Source: an uncultured Eubacteriales bacterium
GTDB taxonomy: Bacteria > Bacillota > Clostridia > Oscillospirales > Acutalibacteraceae
Assembly: GCA_900315605.1 (NCBI GenBank)
Contig: OMZU01000027.1
Location: 1-63,124, forward strand
Length of the DNA: 63,124 nt
Reading direction: 5' to 3'
Part shown: positions 42,733-49,920 of the stretch, piece after piece
Position numbering within the stretch: position 1 is the first letter of the stretch
Layout: each line of letters starts with the position of its first letter
The notes under the pieces: model-generated
What the model saw: only the letters and a program-made list of their open reading frames with translations
Told to the model about the DNA's origin: nothing
Databases searched by the model: none
Program-made: the position numbers and the translations under genes

Positions 42733-43563
42733 TCACTCTCCCAAATCCTGCTTTACCCTGTGACCGCGTTCCAAAAGCTCCGAGAGCTCTTGGCTGTCGT
42801 TGCTTTTTATTGCGTTTGAAATCGCCGTGATGTTTTCGATCAGGATATCAAGCTCCTTGATAAGCGGCTCGCGGTTTTCGATAAACAGCTCGCTCCAAAG
42901 CTTTGAGTTTATGTTCGCAACCCGCGAAACGTCGCGGTAGCTTCCTGCCGAAAATCCCTTGTGGTTGGGGCAGGAAGGGCTGAGCACATAGGCGCACGCC
43001 AAAACGTGAGGAACCTGAGAGGTAAAGGCGATCATTCTGTCGTGCTCCTCGGGGGTTGCGACCTTGATCGTGCCAAAGCCGATCTGTCTTGCAAAGCTCG
43101 CCAAAAAGTCAACCTTCTCCATCACCGCGCCGCAGGGCGTTATAATAAAGCTCGCGCCCATATAGAGGTCGGCGTCGCTGACGTCAAAGCCGTTTTTCTC
43201 CTTGCCTGCCATTGGGTGGCTGCCGATAAAGGTGAAGCCAAACCTTTTTGCAAGCTCGGTCATCTGGGGACAGATCGCGCTTTTTATTCCCGAAGCGTCG
43301 GTGACGATCGTACTCTTTCCGATGTATTCGCCGTTTTTTTCAATAAACTCCACACACGCGCCCGGATACATGCAAAGGATCACCAAATCCGCCTTTTGCA
43401 TGTCCTCGACCGTGCCGATTACGTCTATCGCACCGGCTTCAAGAGCCTTTTGCGCAACGGACTGAGTTCTGTTGATACCGATAACGGTATGCCTTGTATG
43501 TTTTTTTATAGCCTTGCAATAGCTTCCGCCGATGATTCCAAGACCTACAACTGCAATGATCAT
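42733..43563 (-). CDS. tyrA: Prephenate dehydrogenase
   Basis: A 276-aa NAD(P)-dependent enzyme for tyrosine synthesis. The Rossmann motif is VVGLGIIGGSYCKAIKKHTR. The catalytic histidine region is FIGSHPMAGKEKNGFDVSD. ITPCGAVMEKVDF and TSQVPHVLACAYVLS follow. No ACT domain is present, unlike many Firmicute TyrA, so tyrosine control, if any, must work differently. It is preceded by a small membrane protein gene and followed closely by aroB. Confidence 0.96.
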   Translation of the reverse strand: MIIAVVGLGIIGGSYCKAIKKHTRHTVIGINRTQSVAQKALEAGAIDVIGTVEDMQKADLVILCMYPGACVEFIEKNGEYIGKSTIVTDASGIKSAICPQMTELAKRFGFTFIGSHPMAGKEKNGFDVSDADLYMGASFIITPCGAVMEKVDFLASFARQIGFGTIKVATPEEHDRMIAFTSQVPHVLACAYVLSPSCPNHKGFSAGSYRDVSRVANINSKLWSELFIENREPLIKELDILIENITAISNAIKSNDSQELSELLERGHRVKQDLGE

Positions 43564-43580
43564 ATTCTTTCTCCGTTAAA

Positions 43581-43781
43581 CTATTTAAAAAGTCCTCCGT
43601 CTCCGTCGTAATACTCTTTGTCGGAAATGTCCTTTTTATCTTCCAAATTATATTTGCTGTTTTCAAAAAGACCCTTTCCTGTTCGATAGTTCAAATTTGA
43701 ATTGCGAACAAAAGCAACGCCAAGCAAAAGAATAACAACAGCAAGGGCAATAAATATAATGATCGTAAAAAATGTATCCAT
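43581..43781 (-). CDS. Small single-pass membrane protein inside the aromatic operon
   Basis: A 66-aa protein with one N-terminal transmembrane helix (FFTIIIFIALAVVILLLGVA) and a polar, charged tail ending EYYDGDGGLFK. It is preceded by AAGGAGA and lies between aroF (22 bases upstream) and tyrA (17 bases downstream), so it is co-transcribed with them. I do not recognise the family. Its place in a biosynthetic operon is unusual. Confidence 0.75.
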   Translation of the reverse strand: MDTFFTIIIFIALAVVILLLGVAFVRNSNLNYRTGKGLFENSKYNLEDKKDISDKEYYDGDGGLFK

Positions 43782-43803
43782 AACAATTCTCCTTAAAGAA
43801 GAT

Positions 43804-44808
43804 TTACAACGCCGCTTTTAGCGCGAACACCTTTTTTGCCACCTTGTCAAACTGCTCCGGGGTCAGCGACTGTGCGCCGTCCGAGAGCGCGTGTGGCGGA
43901 TCGTTGTGAACCTCGATTATCAGTCCGTCTGCGCCTGCGGCAACCGCCGCCATAGCCAGCGGTTCGACAAGCCAGGACTTGCCCGAGGCGTGGCTGGGAT
44001 CTACGATGACCGGAAGATGCGAGAGCTTTTTGACGATCGGGATAGCCGAAACGTCGAGCGTGTTTCTGGTAAAGCTTTCATAGGTGCGGATGCCGCGCTC
44101 GCAGAGCATTACCTTGTCGTTGCCGCCTGCCATAATATATTCCGCGCTCATAAGCCATTCTTCGATCGTTGCCGAAAGACCGCGCTTGAGCAAGATCGGC
44201 TTGTTGGTCTTGCCAAGCTCCTTGAGTAGCTCAAAGTTCTGCATATTCCTTGCGCCGACCTGGATTATATCAACGTTTTCAAACATATCTATATGAGAGG
44301 TTCGCATGATCTCGGTGACTATTGGAAGCCCGGTTTCTTTTCTTGCGATCTTGAGCAGGTCAAGCCCCTCCGCCTTCAAGCCCTGAAAGGCATAGGGCGA
44401 GGTGCGCGGCTTGAACGCGCCGCCCCTGAGCAGGGTGGCTCCCGAAGCCTTGATATCCTTTGCGATACCTACGATCTGCTCCTCGCTTTCGACCGAGCAG
44501 GGACCTGCCATGATGTGCAGGCTTCCGTCGCCGATCGAAACAGTGTCGCTGATCTTTATAACCGTGTTGTCGGGGTGAAACTTTCTGTTCGCCTTTTTGT
44601 ACGGCTCCTGAACGCGCTTTACGCTCTCGACGATATCCTGCGCGTCGATATATTCAATATCAACTGCGGTGGTGTCGCCGATGAGTCCGAGCACGGTGGA
44701 CTGAACGCCGTCCCATTTGTTGACCCTGACATTATAATCGCTTTTGAGCTTTTCGGTAAAATTGCGAAGCTGTTCCTCGGTTGCGGTCGGTTTTAATACA
44801 ATGATCAT
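43804..44808 (-). CDS. aroF: 3-deoxy-7-phosphoheptulonate (DAHP) synthase
   Basis: A 334-aa enzyme, first step of the shikimate pathway (PEP plus erythrose-4-phosphate). It is the type I-beta form with an N-terminal ferredoxin-like regulatory domain (~1-70). The barrel shows IMAGPCSVESEEQIVGIAKD, then LRGGAFKPRTSPYAFQGL, QVGARNMQNFELLKELGK, and VIVDPSHASGKSWLVEPLA. The N-terminal domain in Thermotoga binds tyrosine for feedback control. It is the first gene of the second aromatic transcription unit and has an AGGAGAAGAG ribosome binding site. Confidence 0.97.
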   Translation of the reverse strand: MIIVLKPTATEEQLRNFTEKLKSDYNVRVNKWDGVQSTVLGLIGDTTAVDIEYIDAQDIVESVKRVQEPYKKANRKFHPDNTVIKISDTVSIGDGSLHIMAGPCSVESEEQIVGIAKDIKASGATLLRGGAFKPRTSPYAFQGLKAEGLDLLKIARKETGLPIVTEIMRTSHIDMFENVDIIQVGARNMQNFELLKELGKTNKPILLKRGLSATIEEWLMSAEYIMAGGNDKVMLCERGIRTYESFTRNTLDVSAIPIVKKLSHLPVIVDPSHASGKSWLVEPLAMAAVAAGADGLIIEVHNDPPHALSDGAQSLTPEQFDKVAKKVFALKAAL

Positions 44809-44840
44809 TTTGCTTACCTCTCTTCTCCTAAAAGTATTTA

Positions 44841-44868
44841 GAATATTTTACCACTTTAAAGCACCAAA
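44841..44868 (-). promoter_or_regulatory. Possible promoter of the aroF operon
   Basis: On minus, TTGGTG, a 16-base spacer and TATTCT just upstream of the aroF ribosome binding site. The -35 box is weak. No T-box or other riboswitch was seen between aroK and aroF. Confidence 0.4.
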
Positions 44869-45012
44869 AACAATGCAGATTCTTGTCTTGTTTAGCCCGA
44901 TTTATTGTCAACTGTTGCGAAATATTCACTTTAGTGAAGGCAATTCTGTCGTTCACCTATAAATCATCAAACATAAACGTTTGGTTGCAGCTGTAAAAAA
45001 TTATAGCAATAC

Positions 45013-45070
45013 TGATACAGTCGGGAACAAACGGATTTTCTTGTTCAATTTTTTATCCCCGACCGAAATT
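45013..45070 (+). repeat. Family-2 hairpin repeat, copy 4
   Basis: From tgatacagtcgggaacaaacg to tccccgaccgaaatt. An attgtccattttcaattttcc simple repeat follows up to the end of aroK. Confidence 0.75.
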
Positions 45071-45102
45071 TTCCATTGTCCATTTTCAATTTTCCATTAA
45101 AA

Positions 45103-45606
45103 TCAAAGCTTCATGGCTTCCATGACTGCGATCGTGGTTTTCATCGGGGTCGATTGTCCCGACACGACTACGTCCGCCGCCGCCATATAGCGCGGATATC
45201 GCTTCATAAACAGCTCCTCCATTGCCCTGTCCTTGTCCTCTCTTTGCAAAAGCGGACGGGTTTTGTCGTTGCGCAGGCGATATTTGATCGTGTTCAGCGG
45301 AACATCCAGCAGCACGATTTTGTCCTTCCCCTTGAACGCGCTAACGTTTCTGTCAAAGGTCAGCGCGCCGCCGCCCGAGGCGATTATAAGATTCTTTTTG
45401 TCCGAAAGCTCAACGCACGCCTCGTGCTCAAGCTCCCTGAAGCCGTCCTCACCCTGCTTTTCAAAGATCTCTTTAACGCTCATTCCGGCTTTTTCTTCAA
45501 TATACCTGTCCATATCCAGGAATTTTCTGCCGATTTTTCTGGCAAGATTCCTGCCCACGGTTGACTTTCCGCAGCCCATAAAGCCGCAAAGCACCACATT
45601 GTTCAT
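45103..45606 (-). CDS. aroK: Shikimate kinase
   Basis: A 167-aa kinase making shikimate-3-phosphate. The P-loop is GFMGCGKSTVGRNLARKIGR. The shikimate-binding DMDRYIEEKAGMSVKEIFEK and GGGAL regions and the RNDKTRPLL lid are present. Length is normal. It follows aroE after 44 bases. That gap holds two direct copies of gaaaacaggggtataggt, each able to supply a weak ribosome binding site. Confidence 0.97.
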   Translation of the reverse strand: MNNVVLCGFMGCGKSTVGRNLARKIGRKFLDMDRYIEEKAGMSVKEIFEKQGEDGFRELEHEACVELSDKKNLIIASGGGALTFDRNVSAFKGKDKIVLLDVPLNTIKYRLRNDKTRPLLQREDKDRAMEELFMKRYPRYMAAADVVVSGQSTPMKTTIAVMEAMKL

Positions 45607-45608
45607 AA

Positions 45609-45645
45609 CCTATACCCCTGTTTTCACCTATACCCCTGTTTTCGC
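45609..45645 (-). repeat. Two direct 18-bp repeats between aroE and aroK
   Basis: On minus, gaaaacaggggtataggt occurs twice in a row. The second copy ends just before the aroK ATG. A similar caggggGTATGG sequence precedes aroE. Confidence 0.8.
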
Positions 45646-45650
45646 AAAAG

Positions 45651-46499
45651 CTATCTGCGCAGCAGCTCTTCGGCGCAGTCCGCGCAAAGCCTTGCGATAT
45701 CCTCTTTGTCATAGCGCGAGCCGTCCCATTTTTCGTGCGCGACCACAGCCTGCCAGACAAGCATCGACATTCCGCCCTCTGCCGCCGCTCCGTTTGAGCG
45801 CGCCTTTTGGACGAGCACGGTGTCGAGCGGATTATAGATCGCGTCGTAAACCGCCGCACACTCGACGATCACCGAATCGCTCACAGGCTGTTCGTCACTG
45901 TGCGGAAACATGCCCACGGGCGTGGCGTTGATAAGCAAATCGATTTTTCCGCTCAAATCGTCGGCAAGCACGTATGAAGCCTGAGCTCCGGCTACCTTTT
46001 CCATGATTTCGTTGCAGAGCGTTTCGGCTTTGTCAACGCTTTTTTCCCTTACGGCAAAGCACAGCGGCTTGTCTCTCAGCGCGATCTCATACGCCATTGT
46101 CCTTGCCACGCCGCCGCAGCCCAGAATCACGATCCTGCCGCCGATCTCGATTTTTGCCGCCTCCAGAGCCTTTAAAAAGCCGTCGGGGTCGGTCGTATAT
46201 CCCCTTGAAACGCCGCCGTAGTTGTGAACTGTGTTGACGCTGCCGTACATCTCAGCCTTGGCGTCCAGCCCGTCGAGCAGCGGGATTATCCTCTGCTTGT
46301 AGGGAATCGTGATATTGTAGCCGTCAAGCTGCCTGAGAGTTGCGGCGTATTCCGATTCAAAAGCCTGCGGAGCGATATCAAGAGCAGTGTATTCTGCGTC
46401 GATCCCCGAAAGTGCGAACAAACGCTTGTGAATAAACGGAGACATTGTGTGACCTATCGGATGACCGATCACGGCATATTTTTTTGTTTTCAAAGCCAT
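45651..46499 (-). CDS. aroE: Shikimate dehydrogenase
   Basis: A 282-aa NADP enzyme reducing 3-dehydroshikimate. The N-terminus has YAVIGHPIGHTMSPFIHKRL, with the substrate serine region. The catalytic lysine is in NITIPYKQ (usually NVTxPHK). The Rossmann motif is VILGCGGVARTMAYEIAL. GQ-containing C-terminal motif is replaced by LVWQAVVAHEKW, a common variant. It is the first gene of the aroE-aroK unit. Confidence 0.96.
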   Translation of the reverse strand: MALKTKKYAVIGHPIGHTMSPFIHKRLFALSGIDAEYTALDIAPQAFESEYAATLRQLDGYNITIPYKQRIIPLLDGLDAKAEMYGSVNTVHNYGGVSRGYTTDPDGFLKALEAAKIEIGGRIVILGCGGVARTMAYEIALRDKPLCFAVREKSVDKAETLCNEIMEKVAGAQASYVLADDLSGKIDLLINATPVGMFPHSDEQPVSDSVIVECAAVYDAIYNPLDTVLVQKARSNGAAAEGGMSMLVWQAVVAHEKWDGSRYDKEDIARLCADCAEELLRR

Positions 46500-46566
46500 A
46501 CCCCCTGTTTTTTATCGCCCAAAGCCTCAAAATTTAAAATATTTTTAAAAATTTTTAAAATACGTA

Positions 46567-46595
46567 TTGACAAAGAAGCAAATAACCAATAATAT
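46567..46595 (+). promoter_or_regulatory. Promoter of acpP
   Basis: TTGACA (46567-46572), a 17-base spacer and TAATAT (46590-46595). Confidence 0.75.
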
Positions 46596-46647
46596 TATCT
46601 AGGAGACAATTTCATTTGAAACCATTGTAGCATAAAACATGTGCTTT

Positions 46648-46664
46648 TGTCTATAATTTAGACA
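46648..46664. promoter_or_regulatory. Palindrome in the acpP leader, possible operator
   Basis: TGTCTA-taatt-TAGACA is a perfect 6+6 palindrome between promoter and start. It does not match the FapR or FabT consensus I know. A lipid-responsive or other regulator could bind it. Confidence 0.4.
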
Positions 46665-46691
46665 CAAATCAATTTGTAGGAGGAAATTATA

Positions 46692-46919
46692 ATGGTATTG
46701 GAAAAAGTTAAGGCTATTCTTGCCGAGCAGTTTGACGTTGAAGAGGATAAGATCACTGCTGACACAGACCTTCAGGAGGATCTCGGCGCAGATTCACTTG
46801 ACGTTGTTGATCTTCTTATGTCAATCGAGGACGAGTTTGAGGTTGAGGTTCCCGACGAGGAAATCGAAAACATCAAAACAGTCGGCGCGCTTGTTTCATA
46901 TATCGAGGCAAATTCCTAA
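46692..46919 (+). CDS. acpP: Acyl carrier protein
   Basis: A 75-aa acidic four-helix protein that carries growing fatty acyl chains. The 4'-phosphopantetheine attachment site is Ser35 in LGADSLDVVDLLMSIEDEF. The ribosome binding site is GTAGGAGG. It stands alone, not in a fab cluster, and has its own promoter, palindrome and terminator. Length and composition are standard. Confidence 0.97.
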   Translation: MVLEKVKAILAEQFDVEEDKITADTDLQEDLGADSLDVVDLLMSIEDEFEVEVPDEEIENIKTVGALVSYIEANS

Positions 46920-46935
46920 TTCACTCAAAATCAAA

Positions 46936-46979
46936 AGACTGACTCATGGCTCTGAGGAGTTGTGAGCAGTCTTTTTTTC
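46936..46979 (+). terminator. Terminator of acpP
   Basis: Stem gactgactca (46937-46946) and tgag-cagtc (46963-46971), then seven Ts. Confidence 0.8.
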
Positions 46980-47046
46980 AATGGACAATTGTTACAATGG
47001 ACAATTGTTTCAATGGACAATTGACAATGGACAATTGACAATTTTG
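46979..47046 (+). repeat. Simple tandem repeat of aatggacaattg
   Basis: About five units of aatggacaattg with small changes between 46979 and 47046. The same motif, often reversed (ttgtccattgtcaattg), flanks family-2 hairpins at 45070, 47400 and 52165. Confidence 0.8.
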
Positions 47047-47095
47047 GTCGAGGAGAAACATTTTATTTATAAAATACGTTTGTTCCCGACTGTAT
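47043..47095 (-). repeat. Family-2 hairpin repeat, copy 5
   Basis: Inverted: ttttggtcgagg at the left and cgtttgttcccgactgta at the right. Confidence 0.75.
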
Positions 47096-47130
47096 TAATA
47101 TTGCCATAGTTTTCTAAAACAGATGTAGGG

Positions 47131-47145
47131 GCGATCATTGGTCGC
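47131..47145. repeat. Short palindromic repeat, copy 5 (one mismatch)
   Basis: The sequence gcgatcattggtcgc. Related hairpins (gggcgcacacatgggtgcgccc and cgcacatgggcgcg) lie at 47284-47305 and 47439-47452 in the same 720-base gene-free stretch. Confidence 0.6.
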
Positions 47146-47349
47146 CTGTGCGCTAAACGTATATGTTTGATTATTGTTTATAGGTGAACAACGGTTTCTG
47201 AAAAAATAATCATAAACAAAAAGATAGCTCGCCGCATACTATTTATCAACATATTGTAGACCTATTTAACGATGTGCTGTTCCGAGGGCGCACACATGGG
47301 TGCGCCCCTACAGTCCTAAAGGAAAAATATTGCTAAACAAATATAAATA

Positions 47350-47401
47350 CAACCGGGAATAAACTTATTTTTTAAATAGATTCTATCTTCACGACCAAAA
47401 T
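47350..47401 (+). repeat. Family-2 hairpin repeat, copy 6
   Basis: From caaccgggaataaactt to cttcacgaccaaaa, followed by ttgtccattgtcaattgtcc. Confidence 0.65.
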
Positions 47402-47601
47402 TGTCCATTGTCAATTGTCCATTGTCAATTAAATTCCCGCACATGGGCGCGACACTACGGTATGTTGATAAGGTGTGGCTGAATTCAAAATAATTCACGC
47501 TTGAAAATCTTGCAAAACTCTGTTATAATAAAACTAAGCAGTGATTGCTGACAGAAAAACGGCTAAAAATAGTTTTATTTTTGGGAGTTTTATAAAAATC
47601 A

Positions 47602-47630
47602 TAGACACGGAATATATTTTATGTTATAAT
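47602..47630 (+). promoter_or_regulatory. Promoter of trpB2
   Basis: TAGACA (47602-47607), a 17-base spacer and TATAAT (47625-47630). Confidence 0.65.
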
Positions 47631-47700
47631 TCGCAACGGTTTAAAACGCTAAAGCAAGCGCGGCTAAACCGCGCAATAAAATAAACGGAGGTAAATCAAA

Positions 47701-49077
47701 GTGGACGAAAAAAAAATCCCTTACAAAATCTATCTTGATGAAAGTGAGATCCCGTCAAAGTGGTACAACGTTCGCGCGGATATGAAAAACAAGCCCGCGC
47801 CGCTGCTTAATCCCGGAACTCTCAAGCCAATGACTGCCGAAGAACTCGCGCCGGTATTCTGCGAAGAGCTGGTTGCTCAGGAGCTTAACGATACCGACCC
47901 GTACATCGACATTCCGGAGGAGATTCAGAATTTCTATAAAATGTACCGTCCTTCTCCGCTTATCAGGGCTTATTTTCTTGAAAAGGCACTTGATACTCCG
48001 GCAAAGATCTATTACAAATTTGAAGGCAACAACACCAGCGGAAGCCACAAGCTCAATAGTGCGATCGCTCAGGCATATTACGCCAAAAAGCAGGGGCTCA
48101 AGGGCGTTACCACCGAGACCGGCGCAGGTCAGTGGGGCACCGCTCTCTCTATGGCTTGCTCCTACTTCGGACTGGACTGCAAGGTATATATGGTAAAGGT
48201 TTCTTATGAGCAGAAGCCGTTCAGACGCGAGGTTATGCGCACCTATGGCGCAAGCGTAACTCCCTCGCCCTCGACCACAACAAATATAGGCAAGAAGATC
48301 CTTGCCGCGCACCCGGGCACAACAGGCAGTCTTGGCTGCGCGATATCAGAGGCAGTTGAGGTTGCGACCACGACCGAGGGCTATCGCTATGTTTTGGGCA
48401 GCGTGCTCAATCAGGTGCTCCTGCACCAGAGCGTTATCGGTCTTGAAGCAAAGGCAGCTATGGACAAATACGGCGTAAAGCCCGACATCATCATCGGCTG
48501 CGCAGGCGGCGGCTCAAACCTGGGCGGACTTATTGCTCCGTTTATGGGCGAAAAGCTCAGAGGCGAGGCTGACTACCGCATTATCGCAGTTGAGCCTGCA
48601 AGCTGTCCGAGCTTTACCCGCGGAAAATTCGCCTATGACTTCTGCGACACCGGAATGGTTTGTCCGCTCGCAAAGATGTACACCCTTGGAAGCGGCTTTA
48701 TTCCGTCAGCAAACCACGCAGGCGGTCTGCGCTACCACGGCATGAGCTCAACGCTTTCTCAGCTTTATCACGACGGACTTATGGAAGCTACCTCGGTTGA
48801 GCAGACCTCGGTATTTGAGGCAGCAGAGAAGTTTGCAAGAGTTGAGGGAATTCTCCCGGCTCCCGAATCCAGCCACGCTATCCGCGTTGCAATTGACGAA
48901 GCCCTCAAGTGCAAGGAAACCGGCGAGGAAAAAACCATCCTCTTTGGTCTCACCGGCACAGGCTACTTTGATATGGTTGCTTATGAGAAGTACAACGACG
49001 GCGTGATGACCGACTATATCCCGACCGACGCAGACCTTGAAAAAGGCTTTGCAGGTCTCCCGAAAATCGACCTTTAA
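47701..49077 (+). CDS. trpB2: TrpB2-type tryptophan synthase beta chain
   Basis: A 458-aa PLP enzyme of the TrpB2 branch (longer than TrpB1, with an N-terminal extension that includes KWYNVRADM). PLP-binding lysine is in NNTSGSHKLNSAIAQ. The catalytic glutamate is in TTETGAGQWGTALSMACS. The glycine loop is IIGCAGGGSNLGGLIAPF. The start is GTG 47701 after CGGAGG. It condenses indole with serine (or O-phosphoserine in some archaeal relatives). No trpA or other trp gene is near, so it probably salvages indole. A family-typical TrpA contact is not expected in this branch. Confidence 0.95.
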   Translation: MDEKKIPYKIYLDESEIPSKWYNVRADMKNKPAPLLNPGTLKPMTAEELAPVFCEELVAQELNDTDPYIDIPEEIQNFYKMYRPSPLIRAYFLEKALDTPAKIYYKFEGNNTSGSHKLNSAIAQAYYAKKQGLKGVTTETGAGQWGTALSMACSYFGLDCKVYMVKVSYEQKPFRREVMRTYGASVTPSPSTTTNIGKKILAAHPGTTGSLGCAISEAVEVATTTEGYRYVLGSVLNQVLLHQSVIGLEAKAAMDKYGVKPDIIIGCAGGGSNLGGLIAPFMGEKLRGEADYRIIAVEPASCPSFTRGKFAYDFCDTGMVCPLAKMYTLGSGFIPSANHAGGLRYHGMSSTLSQLYHDGLMEATSVEQTSVFEAAEKFARVEGILPAPESSHAIRVAIDEALKCKETGEEKTILFGLTGTGYFDMVAYEKYNDGVMTDYIPTDADLEKGFAGLPKIDL

Positions 49078-49095
49078 AATAAAAATATAGAATTT

Positions 49096-49130
49096 AAGCG
49101 GCACCGCTCAATCGAGGGGTGCCGCTTGTT
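49096..49130. terminator. Hairpin terminator between trpB2 and the DUF1273-like gene
   Basis: Stem aagcggcacc (49096-49105) and ggtgccgctt (49118-49127). The minus-strand flank (aaattctatatttt) is T-rich. The plus tail is weak. Confidence 0.65.
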
Positions 49131-49590
49131 ATACATTAAAATCTGAAAGATTGATGACTGTTCTTCCCTTTTTCTTTGCTTTTTGCGTAAAGTCGAACGC
49201 TCCGCCGGTTATATGCGAAACATAGCAGATCACGTATTGAGAGTTTTTTATAAGCCAGTCGTTTCTCCAAGAAATGCAAAATTTTTTGGGAACGCTTTCT
49301 ATTCCGTCGGGAAAAACATAGTGTTGCCAGTCGGCTTCGGGCTGCTTTTCGGAGCCTTTTTTCGGCAGATAAGCAAGAACGACGGCGTAGCTTATTTCAG
49401 GATGATCGGCAGAGATCTCTCTCAGCGCGGAAAAAACAAGCGAATCAAAGCGGCCGTTATTGCCGACGTAAAAATTTTTTACGCCGTGCTTCTCTATTAG
49501 TTCCCCGATAGCCTTGATTAGCTCAGGCTTAATTGTATCGGGCGCGTCTCTGTGCCCGAAAAAGCAGCAGGTTTTTTCGATCGAATCCAT
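49129..49590 (-). CDS. DUF1273/SLOG-like protein
   Basis: A 153-aa soluble protein. The start at 49590 follows GGAGAAAG. The longer frame upstream is the RNA B terminator. It resembles the DUF1273/YpsA branch of the SLOG nucleotide-binding superfamily: KTCCFFGHRDAPDTIKPELI, YVGNNGRFDSLVFSALREIS, and late YVICYVSHITGGAFDFTQKA. Members may bind nucleotide ligands, but function is unknown. It lies only ~20 bases downstream of the structured RNA B terminator, so the RNA may be its regulatory leader. Confidence 0.8.
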   Translation of the reverse strand: MDSIEKTCCFFGHRDAPDTIKPELIKAIGELIEKHGVKNFYVGNNGRFDSLVFSALREISADHPEISYAVVLAYLPKKGSEKQPEADWQHYVFPDGIESVPKKFCISWRNDWLIKNSQYVICYVSHITGGAFDFTQKAKKKGRTVINLSDFNV

Positions 49591-49607
49591 ACTTTCTCCA
49601 AATACAA

Positions 49608-49816
49608 AAATAAAAATGGCGCACAACCAAAGCCGTGCGCCCAAAAACACCTGCTCTGATTGTCGCCAAACAATTAAAAGCTTATTCCGACAGCATAAAT
49701 ACTAATCAGGGATAGCAATTTAGAGCATAGTGTTTTTATCAATTTGATAAAAACACTATCCCCAAGAAACCAGCATTTATGCTTTTTAAAAAATATTTAG
49801 CTTTTAATTGTTGGCA
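49608..49816 (-). ncRNA. Structured RNA candidate B, possibly the leader of the DUF1273-like gene
   Basis: About 208 nt, read on minus. A closing stem of ~17 bp pairs 49665-49682 (gccaaacaattaaaagct) with 49799-49815. Inside are a second stem (gcataaat with atttatgc) and a 14-bp apical hairpin (49727-49740 with 49746-49759). GGGAUAG and CUAUCCC offer an alternative pairing. On the 3' side, GGCGACAA is followed by a terminator (stem 49618-49624 with 49635-49641, U run). ACAAUCAGAGC (49663-49653) can pair over 11 bases with the terminator loop (49633-49623). This matches copy A with different bases. Confidence 0.7.
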
Positions 49817-49821
49817 CTTTT

Positions 49822-49850
49822 ATGATATCACAAATCAATTATAAATTCAA
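49822..49850 (-). promoter_or_regulatory. Promoter of structured RNA B
   Basis: On minus, TTGAAT (49850-49845), a 17-base spacer and TATCAT (49827-49822), with the same ttgtgatat spacer end as copy A. Confidence 0.7.
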
Positions 49851-49860
49851 TAATAATTAT

Positions 49861-49904
49861 AAATAAAAGCCCGGTCGTCGGTGAAATGAACCTAACAACC
49901 GGGC
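49861..49904 (-). terminator. Terminator of nadA
   Basis: Stem gcccggt (49869-49875) and accgggc (49898-49904), with a T-rich run on minus. Confidence 0.7.
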
Positions 49905-49920
49905 AAATGGTATTCAATTA

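Noticed and set aside
44809-45102. Possible T-box or tyrosine/tryptophan attenuator before aroF
   Set aside because: No T-box sequence, leader peptide or terminator-antiterminator pair was found.
46979-47046. aatggacaattg tandem units as a possible CRISPR
   Set aside because: Units are adjacent with no unique spacers and no cas genes are in the window.
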